A stretch of 64,000 nt of DNA from Streptomyces cathayae (GCF_029760955.1 NZ_CP121682.1:806001-870000); one strand, 5' to 3'; shown: positions 17,554 to 26,128, counted from the first letter of the stretch. Translations and numbers: made by a program. Notes: generated by a model not told the origin, from the letters alone.

Positions 17554-18717
17554 TCACTGAGGGGGTCGGGGCGCGGATCGCTGAGGGTCTCGGGGCGCGG
17601 ACAGCAGTCGGGGGACGTCCCAGTCGCGGGCCACGTCGTCGGTGTCGGCGCCCGGCCGGGCGGGCCCGGTGCGCACGGTGGTGGGGGTGGCGGAGAACCG
17701 CGGGGCCGGTGCGGGCTGGGTGATGCCGTCGTGGTCGGTGAAGGTGCCGCGGGCGGCGAGGTGCGGGTCGTGCGGGGCCTCGCGCAGCGACAGGACGGGG
17801 GCCACGCACGCGTCGGAGCCGTCGAAGACGGCGGTCCACTCGTCGCGGGTACGGGCCTTGAAGCGGGCGGCGACGTGCTCGCGGAGCGTGGGCCACCTGG
17901 CGACGTCCCGGTGGGCGTCCGCCTGGTCCTCGATGCCGAGGAGCCGCAGGAACTCGGCGTAGAACTGCGGCTCCAGCGCGCCGACCGCCATGGCTCCGCC
18001 GTCGGCCGTCTCGTAGGTGCCGTAGTACGGGCAGCCGCCGTCGAGGAGGTTGCCGCCGCGCCGGTCCTGCCAGCTGCCGGCGGCGAGCATGCCGTGGATC
18101 ATCGCGGACAGGTGGGCGGTGCCGTCCACGACGGCGGCGTCCACGACCTGCCCGGTGCCGCCCGCGCGCACGTGGTGCAGCGCGGCGAGGACGCCGACGA
18201 CCAGGTAGAGGGAGCCGCCCGCGTAGTCGCCGAGCAGGTTGGCCGGGACGGCCGGTGGCCGGTCGGGGCCGCCGATCATGCCGAGGGCGCCGGTGCGGGC
18301 GATGTACGCGATGTCGTGCCCCGCGCGGTCGGCGAGCGGGCCCTGCTGGCCCCAGCCGGTCATGCGGCCGTAGACGAGGCGCGGGTTGCGGGCGTGGCAG
18401 TCCCCGGGGCCGACACCGAGGCGCTCGGCGACGCCGGGGCGGTAGCCCTCGAGGAGGACGTCGGCGCGCTCGGCCAGGTCGAGGACGCGGTCGGCTCCGT
18501 CGGGGGCCTTCAGGTCGACGACCACGGAGCGCTTGTTGCGGTTGGTGACGTCGTACGCGGCCTCGATCGCGAGCACCGGGGCGTGGGGGCGGTCCACGCG
18601 GACGACGTCGGCGCCCAGGTCGGCGAGGAGCATGGCGGCGAACGGGCCGGGGCCGATCCCGGCCAGCTCGACCACGCGCACGCCGGTGAGCGGCCCCTGC
18701 GCCGGTACCTTCGTCAT
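17554..18717 (-). CDS. CaiB/BaiF CoA-transferase family protein, alpha-methylacyl-CoA racemase-like
   Basis: 387 residues from ATG 18717 with GGGGGTG upstream. The family III fold is clear: [20 protein letters not shown] at the N-terminus, [22 protein letters not shown], and [19 protein letters not shown]. The segment [21 protein letters not shown], read in two parts, matches racemases better than formyl-CoA transferases: the racemase His is in AGHDIAY and the catalytic acidic residue in [12 protein letters not shown]. Racemases interconvert 2R and 2S methylacyl-CoA so that branched fatty acids or sterol side chains can enter beta-oxidation. Being first in an operon with thiolase and FadB supports this. 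The promoter carries a KstR-like box. Confidence 0.88.
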   Translation of the reverse strand: MTKVPAQGPLTGVRVVELAGIGPGPFAAMLLADLGADVVRVDRPHAPVLAIEAAYDVTNRNKRSVVVDLKAPDGADRVLDLAERADVLLEGYRPGVAERLGVGPGDCHARNPRLVYGRMTGWGQQGPLADRAGHDIAYIARTGALGMIGGPDRPPAVPANLLGDYAGGSLYLVVGVLAALHHVRAGGTGQVVDAAVVDGTAHLSAMIHGMLAAGSWQDRRGGNLLDGGCPYYGTYETADGGAMAVGALEPQFYAEFLRLLGIEDQADAHRDVARWPTLREHVAARFKARTRDEWTAVFDGSDACVAPVLSLREAPHDPHLAARGTFTDHDGITQPAPAPRFSATPTTVRTGPARPGADTDDVARDWDVPRLLSAPRDPQRSAPRPPQ

Positions 18718-18756
18718 CGCACCCCCAGCTGTGACACAACTGATGTAACACCAGTG

Positions 18757-18785
18757 ATGCTAAGAACACGTTCCATCCGGCACAA
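18757..18785 (-). promoter_or_regulatory. Promoter of the AMACR-fadA-fadB operon with KstR-like operator in the spacer
   Basis: On the minus strand TTGTGC (18785-18780), a 17-base spacer and TAGCAT (18762-18757) form a good vegetative promoter, giving a leader of about 33 bases. Inside the spacer, 18764-18773 reads GAACACGTTC; with flanks it is AAGAACACGTTCCA, 12 of 14 matches to the KstR box TAGAACACGTTCTA known from mycobacteria. A 10-bp palindrome CAAGCGCTTG lies at 18795-18804, just upstream. Confidence 0.55.
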
Positions 18786-18978
18786 GAGGCCGAGCAAGCG
18801 CTTGGCCAGCGTTTCGGTCACTCTACGGCGCGGTCCTCGCCGCGCTCCCGCTCGGCCCGGCGTTTCCACCGCGGTCGTCGGGTTCCGCACCCTCACGCTA
18901 GCCTCGGCCACCGACAGCGGCACGACCGCGGAGCCAGGGGCGTCACGATCGCGGGGTGCGCCCACGACAAGGGGTGTC

Positions 18979-20175
18979 ATGAACGGGCTGAACAGGACGG
19001 GTGACCGTCCCTACGACATCGTGCTCTTCGGGGCCACCGGCTTCGTCGGGACGCTCACCGCCGAGTACCTCGCCGCCCACGCGCCCTCCGGTCTGCGCTG
19101 GGCGATCGCGGGCCGCTCCCCCGAGAAGCTGGAGCGCCTGCGGGAGCGGCTGGAACGGTCCTTCGGCGATCCGGGGATCGGGGTGCTGCGGGCGGACGTG
19201 TCCGACCCGGCCTCGTTGCGCACGCTCGCCGAGCACGCGCGCGTGGTGGCCACGACCGTGGGCCCCTACGTGACCTACGGCGAGGGACTCGTCGCCGCCT
19301 GCGCGGACACCGGCACCGACTACCTCGACCTCACCGGTGAACCGGAGTTCGTGGACCTGATGTACGTCCGCCACGACGCACGCGCGCGGGAGACCGGCGC
19401 GCGCCTGGTGCACGCCTGCGGCTTCGACTCGGTCCCGCACGACCTGGGCGCGTATTTCACCGTGCAACAGTTGCCGGAGGGGGTACCGCTGACGGTGGAC
19501 GGTTTCGTGACCGCCGACGCCGCCTTCTCGGGCGGGACCTTCGCCTCGGCGCTGGGCCAGTTCGCCCGGCCCCGGCAGCTCCGCGCGGCGGCCCGGGACC
19601 GGCGGCGGCACGAGCCGCGGCTGATGGGGCGCCGGGTGTCGACGCCGTCGGGCGGGCCGCGCCACGCCCCCGAGGTCGGCGCCTGGGCCCTGCCCCTGCC
19701 GACCATCGACGCGCGGATCGTGCGCCGGTCGGCGAAGGCGCTCGACCGGTACGGGCCCGACTTCCGCTACCGGCACTACGCGGCCGTCCGGCACCTGCCG
19801 TCCGCGGTGGGCGGGGTCGCGGCCGTGGCCGCGCTGGTCGCGGCGGCCCAGCTGCCGCCCCTGCGGCGCCGCCTGTCCGACCGGCTGGCACCCGGTGACG
19901 GACCGGGACCCGAGAAGCGCGCCAGGAGCTGGTTCACCGTCCGTTTCGTGGGCGAGGGCGGCGGACGGCGGGTCTTCACGGAGGTCGCGGGCGGCGACCC
20001 CGGCTACGACGAGACGGCGAAGATGCTCGCCGAGGCGGCGCTCTGCCTGGCCTTCGACGACCTCCCGCCGGCCTCGGGACAGGTCACCACCGCGGTGTCG
20101 ATGGGCGATGCGCTGATCGAGCGGCTGCGGGCCGCGGGCATCCGCTTCCGCGTCGCCGCGACCCGCCCGTCCTGA
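18979..20175 (+). CDS. Saccharopine dehydrogenase/trans-acting enoyl reductase family protein
   Basis: 398 residues from ATG 18979, with AAGGGG about 5 bases upstream. The N-terminal Rossmann motif is YDIVLFGATGFVGTLTAEYL, followed by RSPEKLERLRERL and the conserved TVGPYVTYGEGLVAACADTG. The next motifs, DYLDLTGEPEFVD and HACGFDSVPHDLG, are typical of the trans-acting enoyl reductase group (mycobacterial Rv2953-like) rather than lysine-pathway enzymes. A hydrophobic stretch near residue 285 (GGVAAVAALVAAAQL) suggests membrane association. In mycobacteria such proteins reduce double bonds in polyketide-lipids; here lipid metabolism is a reasonable inference because it is divergent from the beta-oxidation operon. 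Confidence 0.85.
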   Translation: MNGLNRTGDRPYDIVLFGATGFVGTLTAEYLAAHAPSGLRWAIAGRSPEKLERLRERLERSFGDPGIGVLRADVSDPASLRTLAEHARVVATTVGPYVTYGEGLVAACADTGTDYLDLTGEPEFVDLMYVRHDARARETGARLVHACGFDSVPHDLGAYFTVQQLPEGVPLTVDGFVTADAAFSGGTFASALGQFARPRQLRAAARDRRRHEPRLMGRRVSTPSGGPRHAPEVGAWALPLPTIDARIVRRSAKALDRYGPDFRYRHYAAVRHLPSAVGGVAAVAALVAAAQLPPLRRRLSDRLAPGDGPGPEKRARSWFTVRFVGEGGGRRVFTEVAGGDPGYDETAKMLAEAALCLAFDDLPPASGQVTTAVSMGDALIERLRAAGIRFRVAATRPS

Positions 20176-20252
20176 GCCCGGGTCGAGACTTTTCGACGCT
20201 CGCCTCCCGCAGGTCCGGCACGCCGTTCACCCAAGTCTCAAAGGGGAGTTCA

Positions 20253-20291
20253 ATGAAACAATCGAGGGCATGCGATTTCTTCTCGAAGTGA
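20253..20291 (+). promoter_or_regulatory. Possible 12-residue upstream ORF overlapping the next gene
   Basis: ATG 20253 follows AAGGGGAG at ideal spacing, the best ribosome binding site in the area. It opens a 13-codon frame (MKQSRACDFFSK, then TGA at 20289) that overlaps the conserved gene starting at 20270 in another frame and ends 2 bases before its internal ATG 20294. Whether it is translated is unknown. Confidence 0.35.
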
Positions 20292-20485
20292 GCATGGACG
20301 ACGAGGCGTTGGCCGAGGATCCCGCGGGTGAGCTGGGGCGGATCCTGCGGTACTGGGGCGGGAACCTGCGCCACTACCCGATGAAGCCCGGGGACGGAGC
20401 GGAGATCTACGACTCGGAGTACCGCGAGGTGGGGCGCTGGCGCATCGAGCAGGACGAGCGGGACGAGCGGCGGGGAACCGCCTAG
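20270..20485 (+). CDS. Small conserved hypothetical protein, 71 residues
   Basis: 71 residues (MRFLLEVSMDDEALAEDP). It opens with a beta strand, has a helix (AGELGRILRYWGGNLRHY), and ends with a short beta hairpin (EIYDSEYREVGRWRIEQ) and a charged tail. Similar 60-75 residue proteins are common in Streptomyces and their phages; none has a function I know. GAGGG directly abuts ATG 20270, so initiation may depend on the upstream frame at 20253, or occur at ATG 20294, giving 63 residues. The stop overlaps that of the convergent endonuclease V gene by 4 bases. Confidence 0.7.
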   Translation: MRFLLEVSMDDEALAEDPAGELGRILRYWGGNLRHYPMKPGDGAEIYDSEYREVGRWRIEQDERDERRGTA

Positions 20486-21198
20486 GCGCCGGTGTCCCCC
20501 GCGTCCCGCGCCTCCCCCGCCTCCCGCAGGGCCCGGCGGCACAGGGCGTCCGCTCTGCGGGTGGTCTCCGGGAGGCGGTACGCGGGGGTCAGCGCGAGGG
20601 TGTGGGCGCGGGCGTCGGCGAGGGTCACGCGGTGGCCGACCGAGACGAAGACCGGCTTGACGGCGTCCCGGGTGCGCAGGGCCAGGCCGACCTCCTCGGC
20701 CCCGGCGAGCAGCGGAGCCGTGCTGCCGCGCGGGGTCGCCGGGGTCGTGAAGGTGAAGGTGAAGGGGTTCTTGGCGACGCCGATCGTCGGCAGTCCGGTG
20801 AGCACCCCGAGGTGACTGGCGAGGCCGAAGCGGCGGGGGTGGGCGAGTCCGTAGCCGTCGCAGACGACCAGTCCCGGCGGGCACGGCAGGGCGTCGAGGG
20901 CGGCCAGGACGGTGGGGATCTCCCGGAAGGCCAGCAGACCCGGAACGTACGGGAAGGAGATCCGGCCGACGGCCGTGGCCTCGGCGACGACCTCCAGGCT
21001 GCCCGCGTCCAGGACCACGGCCGCCGCCGCGACGAGGTCCCGCTCGTCGTCGTACGCCACGTCCACCCCGGTGACCCGGCCCGTTCCGGGCGGCGGGCCG
21101 GGCTCGTCGAGCACCACCCGCCCGCGCAGTCCGTCCTGGACCGCGCGGGCCTGCTCCTCGGTCGTGGGCCAGTCCGCCGGGATGCGTACGCTCGTCAT
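20482..21198 (-). CDS. nfi: Endonuclease V (deoxyinosine 3'-endonuclease)
   Basis: 238 residues from ATG 21198 (MTSVRIPADWPTT); the binding site is weak. Endonuclease V nicks DNA one base beyond deoxyinosine and other deaminated bases, starting repair. The first metal-binding Asp is in GVDVAYDD (Asp46), the second in VVCDGYGLAHPRRFGLASHLG as read across the DGYG turn, and the conserved lysine in GVAKNPF. The C-terminal FVSVGHRVTLADA and LPETTRRAD match the family. Full length for bacteria (about 220-240). The gene converges with the small hypothetical gene, 4-base tail overlap, with no room for a terminator. Confidence 0.94.
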   Translation of the reverse strand: MTSVRIPADWPTTEEQARAVQDGLRGRVVLDEPGPPPGTGRVTGVDVAYDDERDLVAAAAVVLDAGSLEVVAEATAVGRISFPYVPGLLAFREIPTVLAALDALPCPPGLVVCDGYGLAHPRRFGLASHLGVLTGLPTIGVAKNPFTFTFTTPATPRGSTAPLLAGAEEVGLALRTRDAVKPVFVSVGHRVTLADARAHTLALTPAYRLPETTRRADALCRRALREAGEARDAGDTGA

Positions 21199-21432
21199 GG
21201 TGGCGACGAGCCTACGGGCCCGGGGTCCTGTCGCGGCGGGGCGGGGCCCCGCGCAGGCCGTCCATACCATCCGCCGGGAGACTTCGGCCACTCGGACGCA
21301 TGGAGGCGGTGACAGAGGTCACTCTGTTCTGGTGGGCACGGATTGGCTGATTCCGTCGTCTCTTTGAGTAGGCCGCCCTATCCGCCCGGAAGCCGTTCAG
21401 CCGTCGTTCAGCCGTCACGAGGGAGCAAGGCG

Positions 21433-21849
21433 TTGTCCACCGTCATCGAGCAGCCCGTCGAAGCCCGGCTCGTCGCCGCCGCGCCGCGGATGCCGAGCAT
21501 TCCCGCCACGTTGCACTACGACCGGAGCGACCCGTTCGCCGTGCGTATGACCTTCCCGGCCCCCGCCACCCTGGAGGGCGTCGAGGTCTGCTGGACCTTC
21601 GCCCGCGAACTGCTCACCGCGGGGCTGCACGAACCCGAGGGCCACGGCGACGTACGGGTGCGGCCGTACGGCTACGACCGGACGGTGCTGGAGTTCCACG
21701 CGCCCGAGGGAACCGCCGTCGTCCATGTCCGCTCGGGCGAGATCCGCAGATTCCTCGAGGCCGCCGGCGAACTCGTACCGGTCGGCCTGGAGCACCTCCA
21801 GCTCGACCTGGACCACGATCTCGCGGAACTGATCCGCGATGCCTGCTGA
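21433..21849 (+). CDS. ssgD: SsgA-like sporulation/cell-division protein SsgD
   Basis: 138 residues from TTG 21433 (MSTVIEQPVEARLVAAAPRM), preceded by GGGAGCAAGG. An upstream in-frame ATG at 21343 adds a segment unlike the family. SALP proteins are restricted to morphologically complex actinobacteria and guide septum placement, peptidoglycan and spore-wall synthesis. The core fold is visible: IPATLHYDRSDPFAVRMTF, VCWTFARELLTAGL, GHGDVRVRPYGYDRTVLEF, and the C-terminal GLEHLQLDLDHDLAELIR. The N-terminus and the basic-cavity segment match what I remember of SsgD of S. coelicolor, thought to act in lateral wall synthesis. Confidence 0.9.
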   Translation: MSTVIEQPVEARLVAAAPRMPSIPATLHYDRSDPFAVRMTFPAPATLEGVEVCWTFARELLTAGLHEPEGHGDVRVRPYGYDRTVLEFHAPEGTAVVHVRSGEIRRFLEAAGELVPVGLEHLQLDLDHDLAELIRDAC

Positions 21850-21939
21850 GCCACGGCGTGGGGCGAGCCGGGCACCCGGCGGGCGCCCGTGCCCGGAAAA
21901 GCGTTTGCGGACCGCCCACCCGGTTGACAGCCTGCGGTC

Positions 21940-23169
21940 ATGAGCACCCCTGGCCCCCGCGACCCCCGCGACCCCGCACCCGAGAGCACGCCGGCGCCTT
22001 CGGCAGAGGGCTGGGTCACCACCCCGCTCACCGAGGAGCTGCTGCGTGGCGCGCTCGAACTGGAGCGGACCGCGCGGGGAGTGCAGCCGCACCGGTTGCC
22101 CGCCCGGGCCCGCGCGCAGGGTGCCGACGGTCAGCTGAACATGGCGGAGGCGCAGCCGTCCGGCGTCCGGCTGGTGTTCCGCACCCGGGCCACCGCCGTC
22201 GAACTGGACGTGCTCCGCACCAAGATGGCCTACGAGGGCGCCCCGCCCCGCCCGGACGGCCGCTACGACCTGCTGATCGACGGCGAACCGGCCGGGCAGA
22301 CCGAGGTCACCGGTGGGAACGTCCTGCTGATGGACATGGCCACGGGCTCCGCCGACCTGCGGCCGGGCCCCGTCGGCACCGCCCGCTTCACCGGGCTGCC
22401 GGACCGTGACAAGCGCGTCGAGATCTGGCTCCCGCACAACGAGATGACCCAGCTGGTCGCCCTGCGCACCGACGCCCCCGTGGAGCCGGTGGCCGGTGGG
22501 GACCGCAGGGTGTGGCTGCACCACGGCAGCTCGATCAGCCACGGTTCCGACGCCGCGAGCCCGACCACCACCTGGCCGGCGCTGGCCGCCTCCCTCGGCG
22601 GGGTGGACCTGGTCAATCTGGGGCTGGCCGGCAGCGCACTGCTCGACCCGTTCACCGCGCGGGCGATGCGGGACACCCCCGCGGACCTGATCAGTGTCAA
22701 GATCGGGATCAATCTGGTCAACGCCGATCTGCTGCGGCTGCGTGCCTTCGTACCGGCGGTGCACGGCTTCCTCGACACCATCCGCGACGGCCGGCCGAAG
22801 ACGCCGCTGCTGGTCGTCTCGCCGATCCTGTGCCCCCTCCACGAGGACACCCCGGGCCCGAGCGTCCCCGACCTCAGCACCATCGGCGAGGGCCGGCTCC
22901 GGTTCGCGGCCATGGGGAAGCCGGAGGAACGGGCCGCCGGCAAGCTCACCCTCAACGTCATCCGGGAGGAGCTGGCCCGGCTGGTGGAGCAGCGGGCCGC
23001 CGACGACCCGAACCTGTACTACCTGGACGGCCGCGAGCTCTACGGCGAGGCGGACCACGCCGAGCTGCCGCTGCCTGACGCGCTGCACCCGGACGCCGCC
23101 ACGCACCGCCGCATCGGTGAGCGCTTCGCGCAGCTGGTCTTCGGCGACGGCGGGCCGTTCGCCGGCTGA
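21940..23169 (+). CDS. SGNH/GDSL-like hydrolase (esterase), two-domain
   Basis: 409 residues from ATG 21940. An N-terminal beta-sandwich (about 20-175; WLPHNEMTQLVALR near its end) precedes an SGNH catalytic domain. The nucleophile serine is in HHGSSISHGSDA, a common GDSL variant; VNLGLAGSALLDP supplies the Gly block and SVKIGINLVN the Asn block; the Asp-His pair is in LPDALHPDAATH near the C-terminus. This architecture is that of carbohydrate or lipid deacetylases/esterases. No signal peptide is evident, so it is probably cytoplasmic. The start lacks a clear binding site and could lie downstream. No neighbour indicates a substrate. Confidence 0.85.
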   Translation: MSTPGPRDPRDPAPESTPAPSAEGWVTTPLTEELLRGALELERTARGVQPHRLPARARAQGADGQLNMAEAQPSGVRLVFRTRATAVELDVLRTKMAYEGAPPRPDGRYDLLIDGEPAGQTEVTGGNVLLMDMATGSADLRPGPVGTARFTGLPDRDKRVEIWLPHNEMTQLVALRTDAPVEPVAGGDRRVWLHHGSSISHGSDAASPTTTWPALAASLGGVDLVNLGLAGSALLDPFTARAMRDTPADLISVKIGINLVNADLLRLRAFVPAVHGFLDTIRDGRPKTPLLVVSPILCPLHEDTPGPSVPDLSTIGEGRLRFAAMGKPEERAAGKLTLNVIREELARLVEQRAADDPNLYYLDGRELYGEADHAELPLPDALHPDAATHRRIGERFAQLVFGDGGPFAG

Positions 23170-23251
23170 GCCGCCCGGCTCCCGCTCCGTCTCCCCTCCT
23201 TCCCTCCTCTCCCCTCCCTCCTGCCCGCCGCTCCGCCGCTTCGAAATCGCG

Positions 23252-23280
23252 TTGACAGCGAATCCGGCCCCTCGTAGCGT
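23252..23280 (+). promoter_or_regulatory. Strong vegetative promoter of the second ABC-F gene
   Basis: TTGACA at 23252-23257, a 17-base spacer and TAGCGT at 23275-23280, close to the HrdB consensus. A short A/T-rich GAAAT lies 6 bases before the -35 element, the position where WblC/WhiB7-type activators need A/T-rich DNA (inference). The transcript would have a leader of about 220 bases. Confidence 0.75.
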
Positions 23281-23317
23281 TGTCAGCGCTTCTGTTGCCG
23301 TCGATCGGAGAAGGACG

Positions 23318-23329
23318 TTGCTCGTCTGA
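23318..23329 (+). promoter_or_regulatory. Minimal upstream ORF (TTG CTC GTC TGA) in the ABC-F leader
   Basis: GGAGAAGGA at 23307-23315 is a strong ribosome binding site followed by TTG CTC GTC TGA, coding only Met-Leu-Val. It is the first possible translation start in the leader and is followed at once by the hairpin series at 23345-23418, the arrangement of antibiotic-responsive attenuators. Confidence 0.4.
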
Positions 23330-23344
23330 GGTCCTGAGACACCG

Positions 23345-23418
23345 CGTCACACCTGTGGGGTGTGCACGTCGCGTGCGACCTCGGCGTACGAGCCGTCCTT
23401 GCGGGACAGGGCTTTTTT
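23345..23418 (+). promoter_or_regulatory. Attenuator-like hairpin series with intrinsic terminator
   Basis: Several competing stems can form. CGTCACACC (23345-23353) pairs with GGTGTGCACG (23359-23368), while GCACG (23364-23368) can instead pair with CGTGC (23372-23376). CGGC (23382-23385) can pair with GCCG (23392-23395), which would break the terminator stem AGCCGTCC (23391-23398) with GGACAGGGCT (23404-23413). That stem is followed by six T (23413-23418), rare in this genome. The ABC-F start with its own GGAGG comes about 90 bases later. Confidence 0.6.
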
Positions 23419-23510
23419 CATGCCCGGACCCTCCCGCCCGGCCTGTCGTCCCGCGGTGTCTCGATACGCGTTCGCACCCGACCGCATCACGCAACCGCGC
23501 GGAGGCCCGT

Positions 23511-25127
23511 ATGACCGCATCCCTCACCTGTACCTCCCTGTCCTTCACCTGGCCCGACGGCACCCCCGTCTTCGAGGGCCTCGACGCCTCCTTCGGTCCC
23601 GGCCGGACCGGGCTCATCGGCATCAACGGGTCAGGAAAATCAACCCTGTTGAAGCTCATCGCCGGTGAACTCCGGCCGGCTGACGGCGCCGTACGCGTCG
23701 CCGGCGAGGTGGGCTACCTGCCGCAGAACGTGACGCTCGACACCGCGCTGAGGGTCGACGACGCGCTCGGCATCGCCGCGCAGCGCGCCGCACTGCACGC
23801 CATCGAGGCGGGCGACGTGGCCGAGGCGCACTTCGAGACCGTCGGCGACGACTGGGACGTGGAGGAGCGCGCCCTGGCCGCCCTCGGTGAACTCGGTCTC
23901 GGACACATCGGGTTGGACCGCACCATCGGCGAGGTCTCGGGCGGCGAGTCGGTGCTGCTGCGGCTGGCCGCGCTGCTGCTGGGCCGGCCCGACGTACTGC
24001 TGCTCGACGAACCCACCAACAACCTCGACCTGTACGCACGCAGACGGCTGTACACGGCCGTCGAGGACTGGCCGGGCCTCATGGTCGTGGTCAGCCACGA
24101 CCGTGAACTCCTGGAACTGGTCGACCAGATCGCCGATCTGCGCTCGGGAGAGGTCACCTGGTACGGCGGCAACTACTCGGCCTACGAGGAGGCGCTCACG
24201 ACCGAACAGGAGGCGGCCGAACGCATGGTGCGGGTCGCCGAGTCGGATCTGCGCAAGCAGAAGCGCGAACTGGCGGACGCCCAGGTCAAACTGGCCCGCC
24301 GCAAGCGGTACGGGCAGAAGATGTGGGACAGCAAGCGCGAACCGAAGATCGTGATGGGCGCCCGCAAGCGCGCGGCACAGGAGTCCGCGGGCAAGCACCG
24401 CATCATGCACGAGGAGAAGCTCGCCGGGGCCAAGGAGCGGCTCGACGAGGCGGTGGAGGCCGTACGGGACGACGACGAGATCCGTGTCGACCTGCCGCAC
24501 ACCGCCGTACCACCGGGGCGCACCGTCCTCACCCTCAAGGGTCTGGAACTCGCGTACGGCGCCCGGGTGGAGGGCCACGTCGAGCTGCGGGGCCCCGAGC
24601 GGGTCGCGCTGATCGGGCGCAACGGCGCGGGCAAGACGACGCTGCTGCGCACCGTCGCGGGCGAGCTCCCGCCGGTGGCCGGCGAGGCGACGGCCCAGGT
24701 CCCGCTGCGGTTCCTGCCGCAACGGCTCGATGTCCTCGACGGCGAACTCAGCGTCGCCGAGAACGTGGCCCGCTTCGCGCCGGGTGCCACCGACAACCGG
24801 ATCCGGGCGAGGCTCGCCCGCTTCCTGTTCCGGGGTGCCCGCGCCGACCGGAAGGCGCTGACGCTCTCCGGCGGCGAGCGTTTCCGGGCGGCACTGGCCG
24901 CGCTGATGCTGGCCGAGCCCGCGCCCCAGCTGCTGATGCTGGACGAGCCGACCAACAACCTCGACATCGCGAGCGTCCGCCAGCTCACCACGGCTCTGGA
25001 GTCCTACGAGGGGGCGCTGATCGTGGCCAGTCACGACCTGCCGTTCCTGGAGTCGGTCGGGATCACGCGCTGGCTGCTGCTGGAGGGGGGAGAACTGCGG
25101 GAGACCACACCGGACGCCATCGACTGA
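23511..25127 (+). CDS. ABC-F family ATPase, likely antibiotic-resistance/ribosome-protection type
   Basis: 538 residues from ATG 23511, with GGAGG 5 bases upstream; the same frame is open upstream through the leader but is not conserved there. Two ATPase domains without membrane segments: GINGSGKST, VSGGESVLLRLA and VLLLDEPTNNLDL in the first; GRNGAGKTT, LSGGERFRAALAAL and LLMLDEPTNNLDI in the second. The linker (about 215-305) is lysine/arginine-rich (RKQKRELADAQVKLARRKRY), the region that reaches the peptidyl-transferase centre. A strong promoter and an attenuator-like leader suggest induction by ribosome inhibitors, which favours a protective ARE-type role over housekeeping (inference). 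Confidence 0.92.
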   Translation: MTASLTCTSLSFTWPDGTPVFEGLDASFGPGRTGLIGINGSGKSTLLKLIAGELRPADGAVRVAGEVGYLPQNVTLDTALRVDDALGIAAQRAALHAIEAGDVAEAHFETVGDDWDVEERALAALGELGLGHIGLDRTIGEVSGGESVLLRLAALLLGRPDVLLLDEPTNNLDLYARRRLYTAVEDWPGLMVVVSHDRELLELVDQIADLRSGEVTWYGGNYSAYEEALTTEQEAAERMVRVAESDLRKQKRELADAQVKLARRKRYGQKMWDSKREPKIVMGARKRAAQESAGKHRIMHEEKLAGAKERLDEAVEAVRDDDEIRVDLPHTAVPPGRTVLTLKGLELAYGARVEGHVELRGPERVALIGRNGAGKTTLLRTVAGELPPVAGEATAQVPLRFLPQRLDVLDGELSVAENVARFAPGATDNRIRARLARFLFRGARADRKALTLSGGERFRAALAALMLAEPAPQLLMLDEPTNNLDIASVRQLTTALESYEGALIVASHDLPFLESVGITRWLLLEGGELRETTPDAID

Positions 25128-25351
25128 CCGGCCCGGCCCTCCACCGGCTGGAACCAGGACGGCAGGAAGCAGGACAGCAGGGAGCAGGACGGCCCGGCTG
25201 GTCACCGGCGGTGGATCTCATCGCCGCCAGGGGTGGTCCCGACCGGCTTCTCCCTGCATGATGGCTGCGCCGTCATCCGTGGGAGACCGGCCGGCCCACC
25301 GCGCCCTCCGCGGCGGTGCCGGACCGCCCCGTCCGATCCGGAGTCACGCTC

Positions 25352-26128
25352 GTGCCCAGCAAGAAGGCCCTCGTCCGCCGTCCCGGCCCCCGACTGGCCG
25401 AAGGGCTGGTGACCCACATCGAGCGGGAGCGCGTCGACGTCGGCCGCGCGGTGGAGCAGTGGGAGGCGTACACCGAGGCGCTGCGCGGCCACGGCTGGGA
25501 GACGGTCGAGGTGGACCCGGCCGACGACTGCCCCGACTCCGTGTTCGTCGAGGACACGGTCGTCATGTACCGGAACGTGGCCCTGATCGCCCGGTCCGGT
25601 GCCGCGTCCCGGCGCGCGGAGACCGCCGGGGTCGAGGAGGCCGTGGCCGCGCTGGGCTGTTCGGTGAACCGGATCCGGGAGCCGGGCACCCTGGACGGCG
25701 GGGACGTCCTCAAGATCGGCGACACCGTGTACGTGGGCCGGGGCGGGAGGACCGACGCGGCCGGGATCCAGCAGCTCCGGGCGACGTTCGAACCGCTGGG
25801 CGCCCGGGTCGTCGCCGTGCCCGTGAGCAAGGTGCTGCATCTGAAGTCGGCGGTGACGGCGCTGCCGGACGGGACGGTGCTCGGCCACCTCCCGAATCTG
25901 GACGCGCCGTCGCTGTTCCCCCGTTTCCTGCCGGTGCCGGAGGAGTCCGGTGCGCACGTGGTGCTGCTCGGCGGGGACCGGCTGCTGCTGGCGGCGAGCG
26001 CGCCGAGGACCGCGGAGCTGTTCGCGGACCTCGGCTATGCGCCGGTGCCGGTGGACATCGGGGAGTTCGAGAAGCTCGAGGGCTGCGTCACCTGCCTCTC
26101 GGTCCGGCTCCGGGACCTGTACGCCTGA
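25352..26128 (+). CDS. ddaH: N(G),N(G)-dimethylarginine dimethylaminohydrolase
   Basis: 258 residues from GTG 25352 (MPSKKALVRRPGPRLAEGL), the length and N-terminus I recall for the S. coelicolor enzyme; upstream ATGs add only non-conserved sequence. The protein is a five-bladed pentein-fold hydrolase. It converts methylated arginine to citrulline and methylamines. Substrate contacts appear in DDCPDSVFVEDT (acidic) and GTLDGGDVL; the catalytic His is in HLKSAVTALPDG and the nucleophile Cys in GCVTCLSVRL (Cys248, or Cys245). No other arginine-catabolic gene is adjacent. It lies about 220 bases after the ABC-F gene, probably a separate unit. Confidence 0.94.
   Translation: MPSKKALVRRPGPRLAEGLVTHIERERVDVGRAVEQWEAYTEALRGHGWETVEVDPADDCPDSVFVEDTVVMYRNVALIARSGAASRRAETAGVEEAVAALGCSVNRIREPGTLDGGDVLKIGDTVYVGRGGRTDAAGIQQLRATFEPLGARVVAVPVSKVLHLKSAVTALPDGTVLGHLPNLDAPSLFPRFLPVPEESGAHVVLLGGDRLLLAASAPRTAELFADLGYAPVPVDIGEFEKLEGCVTCLSVRLRDLYA

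Noticed and set aside
16328..18769. A single 813-codon protein joining thiolase to upstream sequence
   Set aside because: The part before the thiolase start is the CoA-transferase gene read in a wrong frame; the thiolase has its own ribosome binding site at 17542.
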